A stretch of 64,000 nucleotides of DNA. It comes from Pinibacter aurantiacus. Its GTDB lineage: Bacteria; Bacteroidota; Bacteroidia; Chitinophagales; Chitinophagaceae. This document shows positions 45,618 through 54,319 of this stretch, piece by piece; positions within the stretch are counted from its first letter, which is position 1, and each line of letters opens with the position of its first letter. A program made the position numbers and the translations under genes. The stretch is taken from positions 1 to 64,000 of the forward strand of contig NZ_JAHSPG010000017.1 of the NCBI RefSeq assembly GCF_019130065.1. The letters are read 5' to 3'. The notes under the pieces were generated by a model. That model was not told the DNA's origin, did not search any database, and saw only the letters and a list, made by a program, of their open reading frames with translations.

Positions 45618-46418
45618 ATGAAATTCATTTTCTCAGCAATAGTTTTTACACTATTACTTTTCTCTGCAGCGTTCGCACAGAAAGTTGACAGCGGTTATTT
45701 TAAATCGTTCGACAGCACCCGCATTTATTATGAAGTACATGGCAGCGGCTATCCGATAGTGATGGTGCATGGGTTTGTGGTAAACGGAAATTCGTGGAAA
45801 CGCAGTTCGTTGTTTACTGATCTTATGCAGAAAGGCTACAAGATCATCACCATGGATCTGCGTGGCAATGGAAAGTCTGACAAGCCAAAAAACGACAGCG
45901 CATACATGAATGATGCGGAAGCAAAAGACATTATGGCTTTGCTCGATTATTTACACATCAATCTTTATCATCTCATCGGCTATTCGCGCGGCTCGATCAT
46001 AAGTACGAGACTAATGGTAAAAGACAAACGGGTGGACAAAGTGGTGCTGGGTGGAATGGGCGCCGAGTTCACCAATCCCCAATGGCCGAGACGGGTATTG
46101 TTTTACAGAACGTTGAATGGCGATACGCTGCCTCCTTCGCTTGAAGGGTTTATGAAATTTGCGAAACAAACAGGACTTGATACCAAAGTGTTGGCGTTGA
46201 TTCAAAAATATCAGCCTTCGACGAGCGAGGAAGAATTGGCCAGGTGCAAGAACAAGGTGATGGTAATTTGTGGCGATGAAGACAAAGATAACGGCGATGG
46301 CAGGGAGCTGGCGAAGTTGATACCCGGTGCGACTTTTGTTGAGGTGCCCGGCGTTCATAATACCACTATGCAAACAAAAGCCTTTTCAAATGCAGTGATT
46401 TCTTTCCTGGAAAAATAA
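45618..46418 (+). CDS. Secreted alpha/beta hydrolase
   Basis: A 266-residue protein with a signal peptide (MKFIFSAIVFTLLLFSAAFAQ). The hydrolase fold is clear: oxyanion HG at 51-52 (VMVHGFVVNG), nucleophile S123 in GYSRGS, a probable acid in CGDEDKDNGDG (about 220) and catalytic His in PGVHNTTM (about 251). It cleaves esters or similar bonds in the periplasm; the substrate is unknown. It is transcribed alone. Confidence 0.92.
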   Translation: MKFIFSAIVFTLLLFSAAFAQKVDSGYFKSFDSTRIYYEVHGSGYPIVMVHGFVVNGNSWKRSSLFTDLMQKGYKIITMDLRGNGKSDKPKNDSAYMNDAEAKDIMALLDYLHINLYHLIGYSRGSIISTRLMVKDKRVDKVVLGGMGAEFTNPQWPRRVLFYRTLNGDTLPPSLEGFMKFAKQTGLDTKVLALIQKYQPSTSEEELARCKNKVMVICGDEDKDNGDGRELAKLIPGATFVEVPGVHNTTMQTKAFSNAVISFLEK

Positions 46419-46768
46419 GTGGGCGACCTGGAAAAACTCCAATATGTAAAACCCGTACGAGATTTTACCATTGGTGAAAACGTGTTAAGGGATGCGAAGC
46501 TTCAACATGTTGTTGCTGAATTTATAACAAATTTCTATGCTTTAAAATGTGAAGTGTTACTATCGTTGCGACCACAAATAGCAACACAATACGTTCTTTT
46601 CGTGCAGTTTTCATGCTTTACACAAGATGGATTTACAATCATGCAAAGCAAGGCTGAATCTTTAGTAGGGCATGGTCAAAGAAGACATATTTTTTATATA
46701 ATAGGTTAAAAACAAAAAAGGTTGTTCGATATAGGAACAACCTTTTTGCATGAAGAGGTAAGCCGTTG
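46419..46768. other. Gene-free gap with a bidirectional terminator
   Basis: The 350 bp between two convergent genes hold a terminator near the right end. A GTG-initiated frame starting at 46419 has no family likeness or typical amino-acid composition and I do not count it. No arm of the repeat families was recognised here. Confidence 0.6.
46714..46748. terminator. Bidirectional terminator
   Basis: AAAAAGGTTGTTC (46715-46727), loop GATATAG, GAACAACCTTTTT (46735-46747). It serves both the hydrolase and the efflux operon. Confidence 0.9.
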
Positions 46769-47938
46769 TTAGTTAGTGCTTTTCTGCTGTTTCGTATTGA
46801 TCGTAGAACCGTTTCTGATCTCATCTGTCGCTACATTAATTACCTGATCACCCGGATGTAAGTCTCCGAAAACTTCTATTTTGCCGTCTGATTCACGTCC
46901 TTTCTTAACATCTATCCATTCTGCTTTATTATCCACTACTTTAATTACAAATATTCTTTCGGTGCCATTTACCAATGCGCCTTTCGGTACAATGAAAGTG
47001 CTGTCGTTTGCAGGCAAAGGAATCTTAACTTCAGATACCATGCCCGGCAGTAGTTTTTTGTTGGTGTTGTCAACGTCCATCTCCACCCTTTCAGAGCGCA
47101 GGCGATAATCCAATGCCCCTGCCAGGCGTTTTACTTTTGCTTTGAAAGATTCATTGGGCAAAGCCTTTACTGTAAAGTTCACTTCGCTTTTATCATTTAA
47201 GAAACCGGTGTAAGCTTCGGGAACAGACACCACTAAACGAAGTTTTTTCTGCTCCTGCAAAACGAACAATGGAAACTCAGAACCCTTTCCGCTAGGGCCT
47301 GCATATGCACCCAGGTTTGCGTTACGAGCACTGATCACGCCGCTGAATGGTGCGTGGATTTCAAGATAGTTCCTGGTTTCTGCAATTTCCTTGTAAGCAG
47401 ATTGTGCAGCATCTAGTTGCGCATGGTCAGAGTTCATTTTTGCCAAAGCCTGGTCAAGATCGTTTTGCGAAACGGTTCCTGGCGTTTGGCTGGTTTCAAA
47501 CAAACGGTTATATGTTGCTTTGCTGGCAATGTAAATGGCTTCGAAAGATTTTAATCTTGATTGGGCACCTGCCAATTGCGATGTCAATTCCGGCGCTTCC
47601 ATTGTTGCAAGGAGTTGTCCGGCTGTTACCTGCGACCCAACGTCAGCATATAATTTTTTTACAAAGCTGTTTACTTTAGCATATATGTCTACCTGTTGGT
47701 AGGCGATCAATTCACCGGGCACAGAGAGTGTCGAAGACAAATGTCCCTTTTCAAGACTGAATGTTTCCAATGCCGGTGCCGCCTCTGCTTCTTTCTTTTC
47801 TTTTTTATCATCCCCTGTTTTTGCTTCTGAAGAAGTGCAACTGTTTAAGGATGCGATTACCAGTAGCGACAGGAATAATTTTCCTGCATTTACCGGTGAA
47901 AGATTTTTACGAAACAGGTTGTTTACTAAGTGCGTCAT
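46769..47938 (-). CDS. RND efflux periplasmic adaptor (membrane fusion) lipoprotein
   Basis: A 389-residue HlyD/AcrA-type adaptor with a lipoprotein signal, Cys34 in IASLNSC. Domains in order: barrel-sandwich strand (QQVDIYAKVNSFVKKLYADVGSQVTAGQLLATM, about 82-114), an alpha hairpin (about 118-180), the second lipoyl half (LEIHAPFSGVISARNANLGAY), beta-barrel and membrane-proximal domains (LLPGMVSEVKIPLP, about 315-328). It links the inner-membrane pump to TolC. It is the last gene of the operon TolC - RND - adaptor. Confidence 0.95.
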   Translation of the reverse strand: MTHLVNNLFRKNLSPVNAGKLFLSLLVIASLNSCTSSEAKTGDDKKEKKEAEAAPALETFSLEKGHLSSTLSVPGELIAYQQVDIYAKVNSFVKKLYADVGSQVTAGQLLATMEAPELTSQLAGAQSRLKSFEAIYIASKATYNRLFETSQTPGTVSQNDLDQALAKMNSDHAQLDAAQSAYKEIAETRNYLEIHAPFSGVISARNANLGAYAGPSGKGSEFPLFVLQEQKKLRLVVSVPEAYTGFLNDKSEVNFTVKALPNESFKAKVKRLAGALDYRLRSERVEMDVDNTNKKLLPGMVSEVKIPLPANDSTFIVPKGALVNGTERIFVIKVVDNKAEWIDVKKGRESDGKIEVFGDLHPGDQVINVATDEIRNGSTINTKQQKSTN

Positions 47939-47967
47939 TTATAGATGTTTGTCGTTTTTAAAAAATT

Positions 47968-48043
47968 GTAGAGACAAGGCATTGCCTTGTCTTTCTCGCA
48001 TTATTCGGGTGTTTCCGGAGACAAGGCAATGCCTTGTCTCTAC
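47968..48043. repeat. Two hairpins of family E' (GTAGAGACAAGG type)
   Basis: Copies at 47968-47992 and about 48018-48043, each AGACAAGGC-N3-GCCTTGTCT. They share the GTAGAGAC...GTCTCTAC frame with family E but have a different inner stem. The second copy holds the TAG stop codon of the RND gene. Confidence 0.88.
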
Positions 48044-51000
48044 GCATTTTCCAATTCAGGAATAAAATGCTTGCTTTCTTTATCCTCCGGATCCAGTGAT
48101 ACAGATGCTGTAGAAGCTTTTCCCTGCACCCATGAGAACACCAAAGGTAAAATGAACAGCGCCGCGAATGTAGAAGCAATCAAACCTCCTATTACTGCGC
48201 GTCCCAGTGGCGCCGCCTGATCTCCGCCTTCTCCCAAACCGGATGCCATCGGGATCATACCTACTACCATCGCCACACTCGTCATCAGGATCGGGCGTAA
48301 ACGCAGTGATGCCGATTCTCTTGCAGACTCAAGCGCGTTGCCATTGTGCATCCGCAAATGTTCTGCATTGGTGATCAATAATACTGAGTTGGCAATCGAC
48401 ACGCCGACCGACATGATCATTCCCATGTAGGATTGCAGGTTAAGTGTTGAGCCTGTTAACTTCAGTAGCAACAGCGATCCAACCAACACCGCAGGAACGG
48501 TTGACAGTACCACAAACGATACTTTGAATGATTGGAAATTCGCTGCGAGCATCAGGAAGATCACAATGATTGCAGTCAGCAAACCTGCTTGCAAACTATC
48601 CAGCGTTTCAGTCAATATCTCGCTCAGGCCTTTTAGATTAATGGTTAAACCGCGTGGCAATGTGCCAATTGATGCAATGGCTTTGCTCACATCTTTTGTT
48701 GCCGTTCCAAGATCTTTCTTGTGAATGTTCGCGGTTACAGACAATACAGGAATAGAACCAATGTTGTCATTCTCGCCATAAGTGGTATCTGTTTGAATCG
48801 ACGCCACGTCGCCCAATACAGGGCGCTGTGCATTTTTCGTTACGGGAATTTCGTTGATCTCTTCAACGCTGTTCATTTTGTTTTCTGGAATTTGCACCTG
48901 CACGTTATAACTCAAACCAACTTTTTCATCGAGCCAAACACTTTTTTCTGTGTAACGTGAAGATGATGTTGACGCAATTAACGAACGCGAAATATCATTT
49001 ACATCTACACCTAATTGCGCCGCCCTGTTTCTGTCTATATTGATGTTGATCGCAGGGTACTTGATCGGTTGGCCCAACTGCACGTCGCGCAGGTAAGGGA
49101 TTTGCTTAAGTTTATCGATCACCTTCAGTGCGTACTCTTCATTTTGCTTCTTGTTCTTACCGGCAATCTTTACTTCAATTGGCGTTGGCGATCCCTGGCT
49201 CAATATTTTATCGGTCAGCTCGATTGGCTCGAAAGATAATTTTACATCAGGCATTTCTTCTGCCACTTTGTTCCTGAATTTTTCTTTCAGGTCATCGAGG
49301 TCCACTTTGTAATCTTCATCAAGTGCCACCTGCAGTACTCCTTCCTGCGGCCCGCTCATAAATAGGTAGATCGGGCTCGTGGAGAATTGCCCCGGGTGCG
49401 CACCCACAAAAGCTGATGTAACTGCAATGTTCTTCTTGCCTACCACTTCATTCAATATATCCAGTGCTTTCACCATTTTTTCTTCTGTTCGCTCAAGCCT
49501 TGTGCCATCCGGCGCACGCATTCTCACCTGGAACTGACCGGAATTTGCCTTGGGTAATACGTCCCGGCCAATAGTAGAGATGAGGAGAAATGCTGCCCCG
49601 CAGGCAAGCAGAACATATGCAATTACAACAGGTTTTTTATATGGCAATATTCTATCGAGAAATTTCATAAACCGCATTCTGAATTTCTCGAATCGTGTGA
49701 CTTTTCCGTTGCCGTTAAAATCTTCTTTACCAGCAATCGCGTGTTTTTGGTTCCAGGTATCTTTTTCAGAGTCTGCTGTTAAACCCGCTTCTCTAAATTC
49801 CTGCGCATCTGTTTTTTCTTTTCCATGATGGCTCTTCATTAACCAGTTTGCCATGATGGGTACAAATGTTTGCGCCAGCAAATAAGAAGTGATCATGGAG
49901 AAAGCAATGGCCAATGCCAACGGCAGGAATAATGCACCCGGTATGCCTTTCATGGTAAATGCCGGAGCAAATACCGCGAGGATACAAAACAGGATCAGCA
50001 ATTTGGGAAATGCAATTTCCTTACATGCATCCCATATGGCGAGCGCCTTTGGCTTGCCCATGGCGAGGTGCTGGTGTATGTTTTCTATCGTCACCGTCGA
50101 CTCATCGACGAGAATACCAATCGCAAGAGACAAACCGCTCAAGGTCATGATATTGATGGTTTGATGGAACAATGACAGGAACAACACGCCAGATATTATA
50201 GAGACAGGTATAGTTAAAATAACGATCAATGCGCCGCGTGAATCGCCGAGGAACAACAACACCATCAAACCGGTAAGGACCGCTCCTATCGCGCCTTCAG
50301 TGATCAAACTCTTCACGGCATTGATCACGTAAACAGACTGGTCAAACTCGTAAGACAATTTCACATCTTCTGGAAGCAACGCCTGGAAACGAGGGATGGC
50401 TTTCTTTAAATTTTGTACGACTTCCCATGTAGAGGCATCTGCAGATTTTGTGATGGGAAGATAGATGGAGCGCTTGCCATTTACCAACGCATAACTACTG
50501 GTAATGTCGGCTCCATCTTCTACAGTTGCAACGTCTTTCAAATAAAGGTTTTGAACGCCTCCTTTAAACAACGGAATGTTTTCAAAATCCTTTATGTTCT
50601 TTATGGTAGTATTTGTTGGAGTAATATAATTGATGTCACCAATTCTTACATTACCGGAAGGTGTAGCCTGGTTGTTGATCCGCAATGCTTCTACAAGTTG
50701 ATCCGGAGTAAGATTGTGTGAACGCAATAATTCAGGGTCGGCTTTGATCACCACTGTTCTGGTGTTACCACCAAAAGGTGCCGGTGCAATCAAACCGGGA
50801 ATGGATGTAAATGATGATCGCACATAGACGTTCGCCATATCCATCAATTCGTTGTTGGAACGCTTGGCGCTGCTCAATACAAGCTGTCCAACGGGAAGTG
50901 TGGAGGCATCGAAACGAAGGATAAACGGCGGTTGCGAACCAGGCGGAAAGATTGCCTGTGCCCGGTTGGAGAACGCCGAAACTTCTGCTGCGGCCTGCGC

Positions 51001-51303
51001 CATGTTGGTGCCTTCGTAGAAAGTTAATTTCAACAAAGACAAGCCTTGTATGTTCCTTGTCTCGATGCTTTTAACACCGGACACATACAACAACAGGTTC
51101 ACGTATTGCTTACCGAAATACGCTTCCATTTGGTTAGGTGTGAAACCACCATAAGGGTGTGAAATATAAATCACCGGCAGGTTAAGATCCGGAAAGATAT
51201 CCACCTTGATATTTCTTATGGAGTTGATACCGAAGAAGAAAATACCTGCCACCAATACAAGAATTGTAATCGGCTTTCTGAGTGCACTTTTTATTAATCC
51301 CAT
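48040..51303 (-). CDS. RND-family efflux permease
   Basis: A 1087-residue proton-driven exporter with 12 membrane helices and two large periplasmic loops. TM4 reads LAIGILVDESTVTIENIHQH, with D400-E401 in place of the more usual Asp-Asp. The cytosolic link between halves (about 490-545) is longer than usual and includes D528-FNGNGKVTRF-E539, a sequence that fits an EF-hand calcium loop. The C-terminal half has the matching GMIPMASGLGEGGDQAAPLGRAVIGG. The substrate is not evident. It lies between the TolC and adaptor genes of the same operon. The stop codon is provided by a family E' hairpin. Confidence 0.96.
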   Translation of the reverse strand: MGLIKSALRKPITILVLVAGIFFFGINSIRNIKVDIFPDLNLPVIYISHPYGGFTPNQMEAYFGKQYVNLLLYVSGVKSIETRNIQGLSLLKLTFYEGTNMAQAAAEVSAFSNRAQAIFPPGSQPPFILRFDASTLPVGQLVLSSAKRSNNELMDMANVYVRSSFTSIPGLIAPAPFGGNTRTVVIKADPELLRSHNLTPDQLVEALRINNQATPSGNVRIGDINYITPTNTTIKNIKDFENIPLFKGGVQNLYLKDVATVEDGADITSSYALVNGKRSIYLPITKSADASTWEVVQNLKKAIPRFQALLPEDVKLSYEFDQSVYVINAVKSLITEGAIGAVLTGLMVLLFLGDSRGALIVILTIPVSIISGVLFLSLFHQTINIMTLSGLSLAIGILVDESTVTIENIHQHLAMGKPKALAIWDACKEIAFPKLLILFCILAVFAPAFTMKGIPGALFLPLALAIAFSMITSYLLAQTFVPIMANWLMKSHHGKEKTDAQEFREAGLTADSEKDTWNQKHAIAGKEDFNGNGKVTRFEKFRMRFMKFLDRILPYKKPVVIAYVLLACGAAFLLISTIGRDVLPKANSGQFQVRMRAPDGTRLERTEEKMVKALDILNEVVGKKNIAVTSAFVGAHPGQFSTSPIYLFMSGPQEGVLQVALDEDYKVDLDDLKEKFRNKVAEEMPDVKLSFEPIELTDKILSQGSPTPIEVKIAGKNKKQNEEYALKVIDKLKQIPYLRDVQLGQPIKYPAININIDRNRAAQLGVDVNDISRSLIASTSSSRYTEKSVWLDEKVGLSYNVQVQIPENKMNSVEEINEIPVTKNAQRPVLGDVASIQTDTTYGENDNIGSIPVLSVTANIHKKDLGTATKDVSKAIASIGTLPRGLTINLKGLSEILTETLDSLQAGLLTAIIVIFLMLAANFQSFKVSFVVLSTVPAVLVGSLLLLKLTGSTLNLQSYMGMIMSVGVSIANSVLLITNAEHLRMHNGNALESARESASLRLRPILMTSVAMVVGMIPMASGLGEGGDQAAPLGRAVIGGLIASTFAALFILPLVFSWVQGKASTASVSLDPEDKESKHFIPELENA

Positions 51304-51344
51304 GAGTTTGTTTACATGTTTTCGTTCGTAAGTTTCAGGCGTGG

Positions 51345-51470
51345 CAATCGTGAATGGTCAATCGTGAATCGTGAATAGGTTTAGTGTGCATCATTCACGA
51401 TTCACGTTTCACCATTCACGTTTTTCGACAATCGGCAACCCATTCACGATTGACGATTGACGTTTCACGA
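51345..51470. repeat. Inverted repeat element, family G (copy G2)
   Basis: Left arm 51345-51379 (AATCGTGAATGGTCAATCGT) and right arms 51392-51422 and 51441-51470 (ATTCACGATTCACGTTTCAC). It lies in the gap between tolC and RND genes of one operon. Same family as 29803-29921. Confidence 0.85.
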
Positions 51471-51474
51471 CTTC

Positions 51475-52875
51475 TTAGAACTCGTTAATGAATAATCCAA
51501 AATCCCCGCTGGCAGCGGCTTTCAAAAGAAGCGCCTGCCATACGTTGCTGTAGGCAATGTCTCTGTCTGTTTCTGCTCTGTTCAACGTGTATAAAGCCTG
51601 CGTTACATCTACGATATTGCTTAACCCGTTTTTGTACATCACGCTTTTTTGCAAATAGCCGTCAGATGCAGACTTTACCTGTATCGGCGCTTCTACATAA
51701 TTGGCCAATGCGTTTTTGATCTTTGTTTCAGATAATATTTTCTGATCCCTCAATCGCTGATCTATCAATTCATATTCGTCGTTCAATGCTTTGGAAGTAA
51801 ATTTTTGTGCTTCTACCTGTTGATGGATACGCAACGGATTGGTGATGTTCCAAACCATGCCCACGCCAAGCAGATAGTTGCCTCTTGTCGGATTCACACC
51901 ATCCCAGTAACCACTTGAATATGCGTTTAACTTCGTTTGTCCGTAATCGTAATCAAAGCCAGATCCCTTTGTTTGCAAAACACCAAACATTGAAAAGGTT
52001 GGATAATTGAAGGTGTGAAAATATTTTGCCTGCTCGTCGCTTACGGCAACACGGCTTTTATAATACTTTAGCAACGGATGGTCTTCCGGCTTTAAAGAAG
52101 AAGAATCGTTGATGGCCGAAGGGATGCGTTTCAGGAATAAACTGTCAAGATAAAACTCTGTTGGCGCAACGCCCATCATTTGTGCAAGTACATTTTCCTG
52201 CTCCTGCTCGTAATCAAGCGCCCTGGTCAGAGAGATCTTTGCATTGGAAACTTCTGCATTTGAAAGAGATGAATCTACACCGGCATTCAAACCGTTTTTA
52301 ACTCTTGTTACCACTACGTTTCTCAGCGCTACTGCCCGGTCAAGATTGTTTTGTTCTGATTGGGCAAACCTTTGCGCAGCGAGCAAGTTTAAATACGCTC
52401 CTGCTACCCTTACCTGCTGTTGAAATTTCTCCTGTTCCAGATCATTTTGATCACGATCTAAAACAGAAGCGCTTACTTTCACTTTTTCCTTCGCCCGGCC
52501 AAACGTAAAGAAGTCCCAGTTTACGTTGGTGAGATACAAAGCTCCAAACGCTGCATTCCAGTTCTGGGATTCCAATGCAGGGCCAGCTGATGCTACACTC
52601 AAGCCTTTGTATCCGTATGATGGGCCACTTTGGCCGTTGATGGTACCATAATCTTGTTGAAATGAAACATTTAGGTCTGGAAGATACTCTCTTTGCGACT
52701 GCTTAACATATGCTTTGGACGCATTTACATAATTTGCTTTCGCTTTTAATGTGGCATAGTTCTGTAATGCCGTTTGTATTGCTTCCTTCAGTGTTAAAAC
52801 CTGTTGTGCTCTGGCAGGTAACGCAAGACCACTAAACGATAAGACCGTAAGAAAAAAGAAACTCCTTCTGAGCAT
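51475..52875 (-). CDS. TolC-family outer-membrane efflux protein
   Basis: The outer-membrane channel of the tripartite pump. The family is an alpha-barrel/beta-barrel protein with two OEP repeats: the first around LTLKEAIQTALQNYATLKAKANYVNASKAYVKQSQREYLPDLNVS, the second in the C-terminal half with YVEAPIQVKSASDGYLQKSVMYKNGLSNIVDV. I prefer ATG 52875 (MLRRSFFFLTVLSFSGLALPARAQ) because the likely promoter box ends about 10 bp before the alternative ATG at 52893. That gives 466 residues with a clean signal peptide. It is the first gene of the efflux operon. Confidence 0.94.
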   Translation of the reverse strand: MLRRSFFFLTVLSFSGLALPARAQQVLTLKEAIQTALQNYATLKAKANYVNASKAYVKQSQREYLPDLNVSFQQDYGTINGQSGPSYGYKGLSVASAGPALESQNWNAAFGALYLTNVNWDFFTFGRAKEKVKVSASVLDRDQNDLEQEKFQQQVRVAGAYLNLLAAQRFAQSEQNNLDRAVALRNVVVTRVKNGLNAGVDSSLSNAEVSNAKISLTRALDYEQEQENVLAQMMGVAPTEFYLDSLFLKRIPSAINDSSSLKPEDHPLLKYYKSRVAVSDEQAKYFHTFNYPTFSMFGVLQTKGSGFDYDYGQTKLNAYSSGYWDGVNPTRGNYLLGVGMVWNITNPLRIHQQVEAQKFTSKALNDEYELIDQRLRDQKILSETKIKNALANYVEAPIQVKSASDGYLQKSVMYKNGLSNIVDVTQALYTLNRAETDRDIAYSNVWQALLLKAAASGDFGLFINEF

Positions 52876-52903
52876 ATTTGATGTTTGATACATATTGGTA
52901 CAC

Positions 52904-52911
52904 CAAAATTA
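52904..52911 (-). promoter_or_regulatory. TAATTTTG promoter box for the efflux operon
   Basis: The minus strand reads TAATTTTG, an exact TAnnTTTG. It overlaps an inverted repeat TTGGT-AC-ACCAA (52895-52906), a possible regulator site for the facing LysR protein. Confidence 0.5.
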
Positions 52912-52939
52912 AATAAACATGTATATGAGCAGAATGAAT

Positions 52940-52947
52940 TAATTTTG
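52940..52947 (+). promoter_or_regulatory. TAATTTTG promoter box for the LysR gene
   Basis: The plus strand reads TAATTTTG, 21 bp before the ATG of the LysR gene. It is 28 bp from the divergent box. Confidence 0.5.
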
Positions 52948-52968
52948 TAAAAACCATTAGTTATTTTC

Positions 52969-53940
52969 ATGATCAACGTAGGACTGCACCACTTCAGGCT
53001 TGTAGACACAATCGTAAAAGAAGGTACTTTAACAAAGGCCGCAGATACTTTATTTTTAACCCAGTCTGCACTCAGTCATCAGCTCAAAGAATTGGAAAAT
53101 GAGGTGGGGGTAACAATCTTTCACCGCAAAGGAAAAAAGCTGGAGCTTTCACTCGAAGGCAAAAGGTTTTTGTGTAGCGCAGAAAAAATCCTCACTGAAT
53201 TAAAATCTCTTGAGACAGATCTGCACAACTTCAAAACCGGCGATATCGGGACGTTGAAGGTTACCACACAATGTTACACTGCCTACCACTGGTTGCCACC
53301 GATCATTAAGTATTACAAGAAAATGAGCCCGGGTATCGACATTCACGTTGTTTCAGCAGCAACACATCTTCCTCTTGAATATTTGTTGAAAGGCGATCTT
53401 GATGTGGCGATCGTTCGCAACAAAATAGACAATCCGCAAATTCACTACGAACCTATCTTCCAGGATAAACTGTTTGCAATTGTTTCGAGGGAGCATCCTT
53501 TAGCAAAGAAAAAATGCATAACCATAAAAGATTTAGAGGGTGAAGAGTTGTTCCTTCACTTCTCGAATCCTGCAACAGGCAATATTCCGATCGTCGAAAA
53601 CCTTATGCAGGAACAAGGTGTAAGGCCTAAACACGTTCACCGTATTCACTATACCGATGCGATCATTGAAATGGTAAATGCCAACATGGGCATTACTGTT
53701 ATGGCCGACTGGATCGTGCAACCATACCTGGAATCAAAAGATATTGTTGCCAAGCCAATGCCGAAGGAAGTCGCAAGCCGTACATGGTACGCTGCCTCGT
53801 GCAAACAAAATATCGTGGTGAACAATTTCCTGGATTGCTTAAAACTGCACTTTGATAACATTCACATTGAAGTGGAAAGTGGCAAGAAGGAGAATGTATT
53901 TTCGAATAGTCTTATTCAGCAGTTGATGCTTAATGAGTAG
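52969..53940 (+). CDS. LysR-family regulator, MetR-like
   Basis: A 323-residue LysR regulator. The N-terminal helix-turn-helix is GTLTKAADTLFLTQSALSHQLKELENEVGVTIFHRKGKKLELS (about 20-62). The effector domain begins at GTLKVTTQCYTAYHWLPPII, and the pattern TQCYTAYHWL...PGIDIHVVS...LLKGDLDVAIV resembles MetR more than OxyR or CysB. It is divergent from the TolC gene, which suggests control of the efflux operon or of methionine-linked genes elsewhere. The ligand is unknown. The stop codon TAG is followed at once by family J units. Confidence 0.93.
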   Translation: MINVGLHHFRLVDTIVKEGTLTKAADTLFLTQSALSHQLKELENEVGVTIFHRKGKKLELSLEGKRFLCSAEKILTELKSLETDLHNFKTGDIGTLKVTTQCYTAYHWLPPIIKYYKKMSPGIDIHVVSAATHLPLEYLLKGDLDVAIVRNKIDNPQIHYEPIFQDKLFAIVSREHPLAKKKCITIKDLEGEELFLHFSNPATGNIPIVENLMQEQGVRPKHVHRIHYTDAIIEMVNANMGITVMADWIVQPYLESKDIVAKPMPKEVASRTWYAASCKQNIVVNNFLDCLKLHFDNIHIEVESGKKENVFSNSLIQQLMLNE

Positions 53941-54153
53941 TTAGGAATTAGAAATTAGAAATTAGGAATTAGGAATTAGAAGGGGATGTAGATATTCGGA
54001 GATTCTTAGTGTATATAAGTGTGCTGAGTGCCTTAGTGGTAAATATTTCGAACGTCAACTTCTAACCTTTTTATAAACTATAAGACTCGCAAATGTGCTG
54101 GTGTTTTTTTCACCACTAAGACACTAAGGACACTAAGTTTCACTAAGGGTTTG
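53938..54153. repeat. Family J left arm and two family B half-arms in reversed order
   Basis: J units (TTAGGAATTAGAAATTAGAA) at 53938-53981. A family B right arm (CTTAGTG..CTTAGTGG) at 54003-54040 is followed by a B left arm (CACTAAGACACTAAGGACAC) at 54111-54153, the opposite order to complete elements. The gap 53941-54319 also holds the terminator and repeats listed next. Confidence 0.75.
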
Positions 54154-54183
54154 CAAAAACAAATCAGCGCTAAACTCAAAACA

Positions 54184-54212
54184 AAAAGGTCGCAGAAAAA
54201 CTGCGACCTTTC
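54184..54212. terminator. Bidirectional terminator
   Basis: AAAGGTCGCAG (54185-54195), loop AAAAA, CTGCGACCTTT (54201-54211), flanked by A and T runs, between convergent genes. Confidence 0.85.
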
Positions 54213-54248
54213 AAATATCTCATAAAATGCTGCACTTCGCGTTTGCAC

Positions 54249-54315
54249 GGGAGACGCATTCAATGCGTCTCTACGGAGTGGCTAATTTTCAATTTTCAAC
54301 TTTCAACTTTCAATT
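54249..54315. repeat. Family E hairpin and family H right arm
   Basis: GAGACGCATTCAATGCGTCTC hairpin at about 54251-54271, then pyrimidine-rich units (TTTTCAATTTTCAACTTTCA) at 54284-54315 without their complement on the left. Confidence 0.7.
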
Positions 54316-54319
54316 TCTC

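Noticed and set aside
46419..46709. GTG-started frame of 96 codons after the alpha/beta hydrolase
   Set aside because: It begins directly after the hydrolase stop codon in a gap between convergent genes, has no family likeness, and ends just before a bidirectional terminator.
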